DNA from: an uncultured Lachnospiraceae bacterium | GTDB lineage: Bacteria > Bacillota > Clostridia > Lachnospirales > Lachnospiraceae | Direction: 5' to 3' | NCBI GenBank assembly: GCA_905236545.1 | Contig: CAJOQO010000267.1 | Span: 1-6,118, forward strand | DNA length: 6,118 nt | Shown: positions 1-5,382 of the stretch, piece after piece | Numbering within the stretch: the first letter of the stretch is position 1 | Layout of the letters: each line of letters starts with the position of its first letter | Translations under genes and position numbers: made by a program | Notes under the pieces: generated by a model | What the model saw: the letters and a program-made list of their open reading frames with translations, nothing else | Told to the model about the DNA's origin: nothing | Databases searched by the model: none

Positions 1-20
1 CCTGCCTGCCTGTAATCCAT
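1..20 (-). CDS. purM: PurM, phosphoribosylformylglycinamidine cyclo-ligase (AIR synthetase), first codons only
   Basis: Only the first seven codons lie inside the window; the gene continues past position 1. Read on the minus strand from the ATG at 20-18 they give M-D-Y-R-Q-A-G, with the last codon GG plus an unseen base, which is always Gly. This matches the usual clostridial PurM start (MDYKxAGVDIEAGY...). PurM closes the imidazole ring, making 5-aminoimidazole ribotide from FGAM with ATP, and that product feeds PurE. The gene would start 69 bases after the purE stop, in the same direction, which fits a purE-purM operon. The ribosome binding site is not ideal: a purine-rich GGGGAAGGA lies about 13 bases upstream and AGGA abuts the ATG. 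The call rests on seven residues plus context. Confidence 0.6.
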
Positions 21-89
21 TCCTGCTCTGTATTCCTTCCCCTGACGTTCTCTGCCCCTGCGGCTGCGGTTCTTTCCTTCTATCCGGAC

Positions 90-587
90 CTAAACCCGCG
101 CGCATGATTCCTGCAGCTTCCGGTCCTTTTCCTGAACCGCCTCGCACATCTTCTGTGCATACGCCTTCAGCCGGCCCCGAAGCGCCTCATCCTCCATTGC
201 GAGCATCCTGACCGCAAGCAGCCCCGCATTCTTCGCGCCGTCAATTGCAACGGTCGCGACAGGAATTCCGGGCGGCATCTGGAGAATCGAATACAGCGAA
301 TCCTGCCCGCCGAGCCTCTCCGACCAGATCGGTACGCCGATCACCGGCAGCGGAAACAGCGCCGCGCACATGCCCGGCAGATGGGCCGCCATCCCGGCTC
401 CGGCGATGATCACCTTCAGCCCGCGGCTTTCCGCGCCCTTCGCGTACTCATAAAAAATGTCCGGCTCGCGATGCGCGGAAATCACTCTCATCTCGTAAGC
501 GATCCCGAATTCTTCGAGAACCTCCTGCGCCTTCGCCATAACCTTCAGATCCGAATCGGATCCCATCACGATCCCGACCACTGCCAT
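90..587 (-). CDS. purE: PurE, N5-carboxyaminoimidazole ribonucleotide mutase (class I)
   Basis: Cytoplasmic purine enzyme that converts N5-CAIR to CAIR in IMP synthesis; class I PurE proteins work after PurK. Visible motifs are GSDSD near the N-terminus, the SAHREP catalytic segment (SAHR points to class I, not the SAHK type of class II), AGAGMAAHLPGM, and GGQDSLYSILQMPPGIPVAT, which together form the nucleotide and phosphate pocket. At 165 residues it has the normal full length. Start choice: the frame is open to an ATG at 602, but that codon has AGGA directly abutting it with no spacer, whereas the ATG at 587 has GGGGGA seven bases upstream and yields MAVVGIVMGSDSD, the usual distance to the GSDSD motif. 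I therefore prefer 587; 602 (170 residues) is the alternative. A near-consensus promoter lies just upstream and purM follows. The C-terminal tail after the last conserved helix is charged and variable. Confidence 0.97.
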   Translation of the reverse strand: MAVVGIVMGSDSDLKVMAKAQEVLEEFGIAYEMRVISAHREPDIFYEYAKGAESRGLKVIIAGAGMAAHLPGMCAALFPLPVIGVPIWSERLGGQDSLYSILQMPPGIPVATVAIDGAKNAGLLAVRMLAMEDEALRGRLKAYAQKMCEAVQEKDRKLQESCARV

Positions 588-594
588 CTCAGCA

Positions 595-600
595 TCCCCC
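595..600 (-). promoter_or_regulatory. Ribosome binding site that decides the purE start
   Basis: GGGGGA lies seven bases upstream of the ATG at 587. It sits inside the five extra codons of the longer reading from 602, which argues that the shorter PurE is the real product. Confidence 0.55.
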
Positions 601-631
601 ATTTCCTGCCAGCTACTGGTTCCACTGCATG

Positions 632-660
632 ATTCTAACCGTCACGGATAAGTGTGTCAA
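632..660 (-). promoter_or_regulatory. Predicted sigma-A promoter of purE(M)
   Basis: On the minus strand, TTGACA (660-655) is followed after exactly 17 bases by TAGAAT (637-632). This is a perfect -35 box and a -10 box one base off TATAAT. Transcription would start near position 625, giving a leader of roughly 40 bases to the preferred purE start, too short for a purine riboswitch. I see no CCGAAC core of the Bacillus-type PurBox nearby. A 9-bp palindrome, CCGTGACGG (647-639), lies in the spacer between the two boxes. The promoter separates purE from the aminopeptidase gene upstream and implies independent expression of the purine genes. Confidence 0.78.
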
Positions 661-701
661 CCGCCGGAAGGATGCCGGATTCATCCGTCAGACGGGCGGT
701 T
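659..701 (-). repeat. Nested inverted repeats overlapping the purE -35 box
   Basis: The arms AACCGCC (701-695) and GGCGGTT (665-659) are perfect 7-bp inverted copies 29 bases apart, and the promoter-proximal arm runs into the TTGACA box. Between the arms lie further dyads: CCGTCTGACGG (695-685), CGGATGAATCCG (687-676) and CCGG-7-CCGG (678-664). There is no run of T after the structure, so it does not look like an intrinsic terminator. It could be an operator for a regulator of purE, or the 3' structure of the upstream transcript. Function is inferred from position only. Confidence 0.4.
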
Positions 702-715
702 ACCTTTATGCCCCG

Positions 716-738
716 GCCTGCGGCGGGCCGCAGCAGGC
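716..738 (-). terminator. GC-rich hairpin after the aminopeptidase gene (possible, non-canonical terminator)
   Basis: Five bases after the TGA stop of the aminopeptidase, the transcript can fold as GCCTGC / GCAGGC (6 bp), one T-C mismatch, then GCG / CGC around a three-base loop. The alternative CTGCGG-CCCG-CCGCAG is also possible. The position is right for a 3' end, but the downstream sequence is CGGGGCATAAAG with no T tract. It may be a weak or factor-assisted terminator or an RNA-stabilising end. Confidence 0.35.
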
Positions 739-743
739 AGGTG

Positions 744-2963
744 TCACATTTCATCCAGCGGACGGTTCAGTTCCCCGGTTCCGGGCAGAACGAAGCGCCC
801 GTTCTCGATGATCCTCGCGCGGTATCCGTTTTCTCCCTGAACCTCGATCAGCCCCAGCTCCTCGTAAGGAATCGTGATATCCGTGTGGCATCCAAAATAA
901 GCCTTCGACGGATCCTCGATACGCTTTGCCGAGACTTCATTCTCCTTTGCGATGATTTCCTTTCCGTCCGGATTGTAGAGGTGATTGTCCTCCTCCCAGG
1001 AATAGCAGGTATCCCCCACCGCAAAATGAGGTCCGGTTTTTTCCGCGATCAGGATGGGAAGCCTGGAGGCAATACCGAATCTGCGCGCCATCGCATAGGC
1101 CGTCGTGTTCGTTCCGATCGCAAATTCTCCCATCGGCAGGCTCTCATGATGGAACAGAATATTCTCCCGGATGTAGGCGTCATTTTCCTCCTTTGTGTCA
1201 AAATTCGCGCAGGAGGCCTGTTCGATCATGCCGTCCCTGAATCGGATCTCCAGATCCCTGTAGTTAAGTCCCTCCAGATAGACCTGCGAAACATGAAGGA
1301 TCCCGTTTGTTCCCTTCAGAACAGGAGAGGTAAATACCTCGCCGACCGGAATGTTGACGTCCGCTCCGCAGTTCTCGAAGATTGTCTCCTTCGCCGGGTC
1401 TGACAGGGGATGAAACTGAACCGTCAGATCCGTACGATTCCCGTTTGCCCCCACGATATGCGCCTTTGTCCCGCGATTCAGCGCATCGATGATGATTCCC
1501 TGGATCTTCGTGTATGCCTCCCCGTCCAGTGTATTGACCCGGATCGTCTCCCGGAAGATCTCTTCGAATCGATCTTTATCGATCTCCGGAGTCGGGAAAG
1601 AGATAATGGTAAAGCTGCGTTCCTTCCCGATAATGAACTTCTGCGTGATCTGGTTCAGCCGGTTTCTGAGCCTGACGCTGAGTGCCCGCTGGGTTTCGTC
1701 ATATGACCATGCCTGCGGCGTGCCGGCCGGTTCGAACGGCTTCTGTCCGAACAGCTCCAGTACAGCCGGTCCGCCATGGGCATTGGCCAGCTCACGGTAC
1801 GTCTCATAAGCGGTCTGCGTAACCTCCGACCTGCGCTCCGCATACCTCGCGTCCATCATCAGCGCAGCATCTTCCCTGTGATCATAGTCATACTGTGCAT
1901 TCGCGATTGCACCGGAGAATCCCGACCGGTAAGAGCTCATGGTCGTCAGCGCGCTCACACTGTACCGGTAAACAGTCGGCTGAAGTCCCATCTTCCGGAA
2001 ATTCTCCACCACTTTCCTGGTTACCCGCTCAAAGCCCGCAAAATAGTGCAGGTTCACGGTACGTTTTTTCTCCAGCGGTTTTTTCGCGAGAAGGAACCCG
2101 GTGCGGTATCCCTCCGACCAGGTATCAGCCATGCGGTCGATCTCCTCCTGCGGAAGGGACGCAAGAAACTGAGCCATGCGCAGCTCATTTTCCGTAATGT
2201 ACTCACCGTAGCGGTACAGATAGTCCGTATTTGACAGATCGGAATTCATCAATATGTCTGTAAAGAAGCTGCAGTCCGGATCGATCCCCTCGCGGATCCG
2301 GTGCGTCACGATCACGTCCGCGTTGTCGCTCTCAAACCAGTAAAGCGCGTCCCGGACGGATGCTTCCAGCTTCCCGGCTGCAGGATCCGGTCCGGCCTCT
2401 CCGCCGTCATCCGGATGCCGCCCGGCTGCTGCTGCGCCTGACGGGTACCGTTCGGAGTTTTCGCCGTCATCCGGATGCTTCCCGGCTGCTGCTGCGCCTG
2501 TCGGATGCCGCTTCACGTCCGGCGCGCTCAGGATTCCGTAAATCTGCACAAACAGCTCCACATGGGCTGCGGCCTCCTCGAGCTTCCCCTCAAAGAGATA
2601 AGCGATCAGCCCCCTCTCCTGCGCATACAAAAAGCAAAGGAGCCTGCCCATCGTCCCGCCAAGTACGGAGCATGCATAGGCGGGATTCGCGAAACTCTCC
2701 TTATAGTTCTCCGGAACAATATCGCGGTACAGGGCGTAATTGTCCGCTCTCATCCGTTCCGGGTTCCTGTCATAGGTTCCGTCCCCGAGACGTGTCTTCA
2801 CTTCATCGCACAGAAGGATAAACTCTGCCGTGCGATGGAAGTAAGAAACAAAATCAGCAGGAACCGTCTGTTCCTGCAGAATCTCCCTCACCCGGCCGAC
2901 CGCCAGCTCATATCTTTCATTCAGTAACGCTCTTTCTTCTTCATCAAACCAGATGCTTCCCAT
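744..2963 (-). CDS. Large M29-type metallo-aminopeptidase with repeat-containing insert
   Basis: Predicted cytoplasmic aminopeptidase that removes N-terminal residues from peptides using a two-metal centre. The C-terminal third carries the M29 (thermophilic aminopeptidase, AmpS/AmpT) ligand set in order: E542 in NIPVGEVFTSP, E613 in LPMGEFAIGTN, H646 in EKTGPHFAVG, then H693 and D695 in CHTDITIP; Y654 may be the catalytic tyrosine. Classical M29 enzymes have about 400 residues. This one has 739, with a long, mostly helical N-terminal region of the kind I associate with clostridial members. Residues 151-190 are an odd low-complexity insert made of two 20-residue repeats rich in Ala, Gly, Pro and His. 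The ATG at 2963 is directly preceded by an in-frame TGA, so no longer start exists; the best ribosome binding site, AGGAG, lies a long 14 bases upstream. It follows the small membrane gene by 92 bases and may be read through from the pyr operon. No signal peptide is visible. Confidence 0.9.
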   Translation of the reverse strand: MGSIWFDEEERALLNERYELAVGRVREILQEQTVPADFVSYFHRTAEFILLCDEVKTRLGDGTYDRNPERMRADNYALYRDIVPENYKESFANPAYACSVLGGTMGRLLCFLYAQERGLIAYLFEGKLEEAAAHVELFVQIYGILSAPDVKRHPTGAAAAGKHPDDGENSERYPSGAAAAGRHPDDGGEAGPDPAAGKLEASVRDALYWFESDNADVIVTHRIREGIDPDCSFFTDILMNSDLSNTDYLYRYGEYITENELRMAQFLASLPQEEIDRMADTWSEGYRTGFLLAKKPLEKKRTVNLHYFAGFERVTRKVVENFRKMGLQPTVYRYSVSALTTMSSYRSGFSGAIANAQYDYDHREDAALMMDARYAERRSEVTQTAYETYRELANAHGGPAVLELFGQKPFEPAGTPQAWSYDETQRALSVRLRNRLNQITQKFIIGKERSFTIISFPTPEIDKDRFEEIFRETIRVNTLDGEAYTKIQGIIIDALNRGTKAHIVGANGNRTDLTVQFHPLSDPAKETIFENCGADVNIPVGEVFTSPVLKGTNGILHVSQVYLEGLNYRDLEIRFRDGMIEQASCANFDTKEENDAYIRENILFHHESLPMGEFAIGTNTTAYAMARRFGIASRLPILIAEKTGPHFAVGDTCYSWEEDNHLYNPDGKEIIAKENEVSAKRIEDPSKAYFGCHTDITIPYEELGLIEVQGENGYRARIIENGRFVLPGTGELNRPLDEM
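2394..2513 (-). repeat. Two-copy 60-bp tandem repeat inside the aminopeptidase gene
   Basis: Copies at 2454-2513 and 2394-2453 are exactly 60 bp apart. The cores 2402-2440 and 2462-2500 differ at only two of 39 bases; the flanks of each unit are more diverged. Each unit encodes 20 residues, K-R-H-P-T-G-A-A-A-A-G-K-H-P-D-D-G in the first copy and E-R-Y-P-S-G-A-A-A-A-G-R-H-P-D-D-G in the second. The length is a multiple of three, so the reading frame is kept. A weaker third trace (DPAAGKLEAS, residues 193-202) follows. Confidence 0.9.
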
Positions 2964-3055
2964 TCAGTACTTTTCTTCTCCTTTTCTCCATCCTGACGAT
3001 CCCGCGGCGCAGTCCTCTCCCTGCCATCCGCGATGATTCATCCGTCTGCCCCGGT

Positions 3056-3370
3056 TCACGCCATTCCCACGCAGAAGACGATAAACCAGACGGCAACCAT
3101 GGTTCCTCCCATCAGAGTTCCGGCCTTACTCAGCGCATAAGACTGATTCCGCTCACGAAAGCTCTCCAGGCCGACGATCATCCCATAGAATCCCATCACA
3201 AACCCGGAGAAGCCCAGCGCGCCGATCCACTGCGGCGCCTTCCCGGCCATCACCATGCAGATAAATGCGCACGACAGGAAGATCACGATTGATACCGCAC
3301 CCGTTACTGTAGATATGATCCCCCTCCCATACCGGCTTCGATCCTCGAAACGGTATCTTTTCTTAGCCAT
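3056..3370 (-). CDS. Small integral membrane protein, DUF6142-like
   Basis: A 104-residue protein of unknown function. It has a short, highly charged N-terminus (MAKKRYRFEDRSRYGR) followed by three hydrophobic segments at about residues 18-42, 49-69 and 82-103. A loop of the form GLESFRERNQSY separates segments two and three. This layout (basic Lys/Arg/Phe start, RG-I turn into the membrane, three spans, G-L-x-S-F-R-E-R loop) resembles the DUF6142 family of small clostridial membrane proteins; that match is from memory and not verified. The start is supported by AGGGGAG three bases upstream of the ATG. It lies downstream of the 52-residue membrane gene, across an 8-bp repeat array, and upstream of the aminopeptidase, all in one direction. 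The basic N-terminus suggests it stays in the cytoplasm. No catalytic motif is visible. Confidence 0.82.
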   Translation of the reverse strand: MAKKRYRFEDRSRYGRGIISTVTGAVSIVIFLSCAFICMVMAGKAPQWIGALGFSGFVMGFYGMIVGLESFRERNQSYALSKAGTLMGGTMVAVWFIVFCVGMA

Positions 3371-3420
3371 CCGCTCCCCTCATTTCCCCATCTCTGGCCG
3401 CAGTCCGCACCAGACGCAGT

Positions 3421-3540
3421 CTGAGAATCTGACAACCTGATGCGCTGGCACCCTGATGCGCTCACATCCTGGCAGCCTGACGCTCTGACAACCTGACGCT
3501 CTGACATCCTGACAGCTTATCGCCCCGGCATTCCGACGCC
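3421..3540 (-). repeat. 8-bp tandem repeat array in an intergenic gap
   Basis: Plus-strand reading gives consecutive octamers: ctgagaat, ctgacaac, ctgatgcg, ctggcacc, ctgatgcg, ctcacatc, ctggcagc, ctgacgct, ctgacaac, ctgacgct, ctgacatc, ctgacagc. These are twelve units at 3421-3516, with three decayed units up to 3540. On the transcribed minus strand the consensus is NNNGTCAG. The first five bases are nearly fixed while the last three vary, with a hint of a 16-bp higher order (units with gcg/gct alternate with aac/acc/atc). The arms are not self-complementary, so no hairpin is expected. The array fills most of the 179 bases between two small membrane-protein genes. Confidence 0.88.
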
Positions 3541-3549
3541 CTTACTTTC

Positions 3550-3708
3550 TCAGAACAGCACATCCTTCTTGCGGGACAGAAGCATCGCTCCGCTCACGAT
3601 CGTCATCACGCCGGCGGCAACTCCGATCACAATCATAACGATGCCCGCCGTCAGGGAGATAGCTCCTGTCAAACTCATTGTCTTGTAGATCTTTTCACCT
3701 GTTTTCAT
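3550..3708 (-). CDS. 52-residue small membrane protein downstream of pyrE
   Basis: Unknown function. Reading from the ATG at 3708 gives a basic start (MKTGEKIYKTMSLTGAIS), one or two hydrophobic stretches (about residues 12-31 and 33-44) rich in Gly, Ala, Val, Ile and Met, and a positively charged tail, SRKKDVLF. The pattern resembles a helical hairpin, or a single span with a cytoplasmic basic end. The start is convincing: a full AGGAGG lies six bases upstream. It begins 33 bases after the pyrE stop in the same direction, so it very probably shares the pyr transcript. No family assignment is offered; similar tiny proteins occur in Lachnospiraceae to my recollection. Strong ribosome binding site, clean open frame and tight spacing support a real gene. 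Confidence 0.82.
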   Translation of the reverse strand: MKTGEKIYKTMSLTGAISLTAGIVMIVIGVAAGVMTIVSGAMLLSRKKDVLF

Positions 3709-3741
3709 CTCTGTCCTCCTCATATCATCATCAAAGACGTC

Positions 3742-4398
3742 TCATTCGCAGCCGTACAGCTGATAATAAGCATCGATCTTCTCCTTCATCGCATCATCAA
3801 TCACCGTTCCGTACAAATGCTCCACGACATCCTTCATGGTGACAATCGCACAGGTTTCGATCCCGTAGGTTTCCCGGATCTCATCCAGCGCGCTCTTCTT
3901 TCCTGTACCGCGCTCGCAGCGGTCCACCGATACCACCAGTCCGAGCACCTTCGCATCCGCGGCGGCCTGAATGATCGGAAGGGTCTCACGGATCGAAGTC
4001 CCCGCTGTAGTCACATCCTCGATGATCACAACCCGGTCTCCGTCCTCAATCGGTCCTCCGAGCAGGATGCCCTTGTCCCCATGATCCTTGATCTCCTTGC
4101 GGTTAGAGCAATAACGAATATCTGCCCCATAGAGGGAGGACAACGCGATCGATGCCGTAACACTCAGCGGGATGCCCTTATACGCCGGTCCGAAAAGGAC
4201 TTCAAAATCGGTTCCAAACCTGGAGTGGATCGCCTGCGCATAATATTCCCCGAGCTTTTTCAGCTGCTCTCCGGTACGGTAAAACCCCGTATTGACAAAG
4301 AAGGGCGTCTGCCGTCCGCTCTTGGTGACGAAATCACCAAACTTCAAAACCTGGCATTCCACCATGAAATCGATAAAATCTCTCTTGTACTGTTCCAT
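3742..4398 (-). CDS. pyrE: PyrE, orotate phosphoribosyltransferase
   Basis: Cytoplasmic enzyme joining orotate and PRPP to give orotidine 5'-monophosphate, the fifth step of UMP synthesis. The 218 residues match a full-length family member. The PRPP-binding signature VVIIEDVTTAGTS lies at residues 123-135. The flexible catalytic loop NRKEIKDHGDKG (99-110) has the conserved Lys and His residues, and FGPAYKGIPL (69-78) and KSGRQTPFFVNTG (26-38) are the usual phosphate and orotate regions. The ATG at 4398 has AGGGAGG five bases upstream. It follows pyrD by 25 bases and leads into a small membrane gene 33 bases further on, so it is in the middle of one operon. No attenuator is visible in the short gaps; regulation would act upstream of the window. 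Confidence 0.98.
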   Translation of the reverse strand: MEQYKRDFIDFMVECQVLKFGDFVTKSGRQTPFFVNTGFYRTGEQLKKLGEYYAQAIHSRFGTDFEVLFGPAYKGIPLSVTASIALSSLYGADIRYCSNRKEIKDHGDKGILLGGPIEDGDRVVIIEDVTTAGTSIRETLPIIQAAADAKVLGLVVSVDRCERGTGKKSALDEIRETYGIETCAIVTMKDVVEHLYGTVIDDAMKEKIDAYYQLYGCE

Positions 4399-4423
4399 TC
4401 AAACCTCCCTGCTGTTATTCCTG

Positions 4424-5353
4424 TCATCCGACGCATCCGATCAGATCGCGCACATCCGGCACCTGATACCGCTCCAGATATTCCCTGATTCCTTCGATCA
4501 CCGAAAGAGCCGCTGTCTGGTCATGGAAGGATACCGTTCCGACCGCTACCGCACTGGCGCCGGCCATGATCATCTCCAGCGCGTCCTCAGCGGTACGGAT
4601 CCCGCCCATCCCGATGATCGGAATCTTCACTGCCCGCGCACATTGATAAACCATGCGGACCGCCACCGGATGAATCGCGGGGCCGCTCAGGCCGCCGGTC
4701 CGGTTGGCCAGCGCAAATGTCCTCCGCGCGACGTCGATCTTCATAGCAGTCAGCGTATTGATCATCGACAGGGCATCCGCGCCGCCGGCTTCCGCCGCCC
4801 TGGCGATCTCCGTAATATCCGTTACGTTCGGACTCAGCTTCATGATGAGCGGCTGCTTTGCCACCCTGCGAACGACAGATGTAATCCGTTCCACTCCCTT
4901 CGGATCCGTACCGAAGGTGATTCCGCCCCTCTTTACATTCGGGCAGGAGATATTGATCTCCAGGAGATCCGCACGCTTCTCGCCTGCAAGCTTCTCCACG
5001 CAGTCAACATACTCTTCCTCCGAATGGCCGCAGACGTTGACAATTACCTTCGTTCCTTCCGGCCCCGGATCAAGCGTCCCCTCCAGAAATGCCAGATCCC
5101 GCTTCGCAAATACCGCAAAACCGGGATTCTGAAGGCCGATCGCATTCAGCATGCCGGAAGGAGTCTCGCAGATCCTCGGAGTCGCATTGCCCGGCCATGG
5201 AACGGAGGAAACCCCCTTCGTCACCACCGCGCCAAGGCGGTTGAGATCAAAGAATTCTGAAAACTCCTCACCCGATCCAAATGTGCCGGAAGCAGTCATG
5301 ACCGGGTTCTTCAGCCTGACTCCGCACAGGTCTACGCTCATGTTGTGTGTCAT
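4424..5353 (-). CDS. pyrD: PyrD, dihydroorotate dehydrogenase class 1B catalytic subunit
   Basis: FMN flavoprotein that oxidises dihydroorotate to orotate and passes electrons to PyrK and then NAD+. Class 1B is shown by the catalytic cysteine in INISCPNVK (Cys137 in the 309-residue form), the neighbouring pyrK gene and the lack of an N-terminal membrane helix. Other landmarks are NPVMTASGTFGSG near the start, the FMN-contacting VVTKGV, NAIGLQNPG, MKLSPN (Lys172), and the phosphate-binding GMGGI and MAGASAVAVGT. Start choice: the frame opens at a TTG (5368), but the ATG at 5353 has AAAGG seven bases upstream and fits the family better; an ATG at 5341 (MSVDLCGV) is the third option. Gaps are 29 bases from pyrK and 25 bases to pyrE, so it is a core operon member. 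Confidence 0.97.
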   Translation of the reverse strand: MTHNMSVDLCGVRLKNPVMTASGTFGSGEEFSEFFDLNRLGAVVTKGVSSVPWPGNATPRICETPSGMLNAIGLQNPGFAVFAKRDLAFLEGTLDPGPEGTKVIVNVCGHSEEEYVDCVEKLAGEKRADLLEINISCPNVKRGGITFGTDPKGVERITSVVRRVAKQPLIMKLSPNVTDITEIARAAEAGGADALSMINTLTAMKIDVARRTFALANRTGGLSGPAIHPVAVRMVYQCARAVKIPIIGMGGIRTAEDALEMIMAGASAVAVGTVSFHDQTAALSVIEGIREYLERYQVPDVRDLIGCVG

Positions 5354-5360
5354 AGCGATG

Positions 5361-5365
5361 CCTTT
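5361..5365 (-). promoter_or_regulatory. Ribosome binding site that decides the pyrD start
   Basis: AAAGG lies seven bases before the ATG at 5353 and inside the longer reading that would begin at the TTG at 5368. The TTG itself has only a weak purine stretch upstream. This supports a 309-residue PyrD. Confidence 0.5.
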
Positions 5366-5382
5366 CAATCAACTTTGCTGTT

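Noticed and set aside
654..1403. A 249-codon plus-strand reading frame.
   Set aside because: It is antisense to the 3' end of the well-supported aminopeptidase gene and purE promoter region. Its translation is Arg/Ser/Pro-rich with no recognisable motif, as expected from the shadow of a G+C-rich gene.
2964..3041. A 25-codon minus-strand frame ending with TGA directly against the aminopeptidase ATG, suggestive of a coupled leader peptide.
   Set aside because: No convincing ribosome binding site, no hydrophobic or regulatory residue pattern (such as runs of one amino acid), and a length easily reached by chance.
678..3046. A shared 12-mer, GACGGATGAATC on the minus strand, in two intergenic gaps (689-678 and 3046-3035).
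   Set aside because: One shared 12-mer is about what chance gives in a window of this size, and the flanks do not match.
3304..3507. A 67-codon minus-strand frame with 8-residue repeats (ASGCQDVS, ASGCQRIR).
   Set aside because: The peptide repeat is simply the 8-bp DNA array read over 24 bases. There is no spaced ribosome binding site, and it overlaps the start of the DUF6142-like gene by 67 bases in another frame.
3371..3549. Possible CRISPR array, given the regular repeats.
   Set aside because: The period is 8 bp without separate repeat and spacer lengths, and there are no cas genes in the window.
4292..5260. A 322-codon plus-strand reading frame.
   Set aside because: It lies opposite pyrD and pyrE, whose motifs are unmistakable; the His/Arg/Asp-rich translation has no domain pattern.
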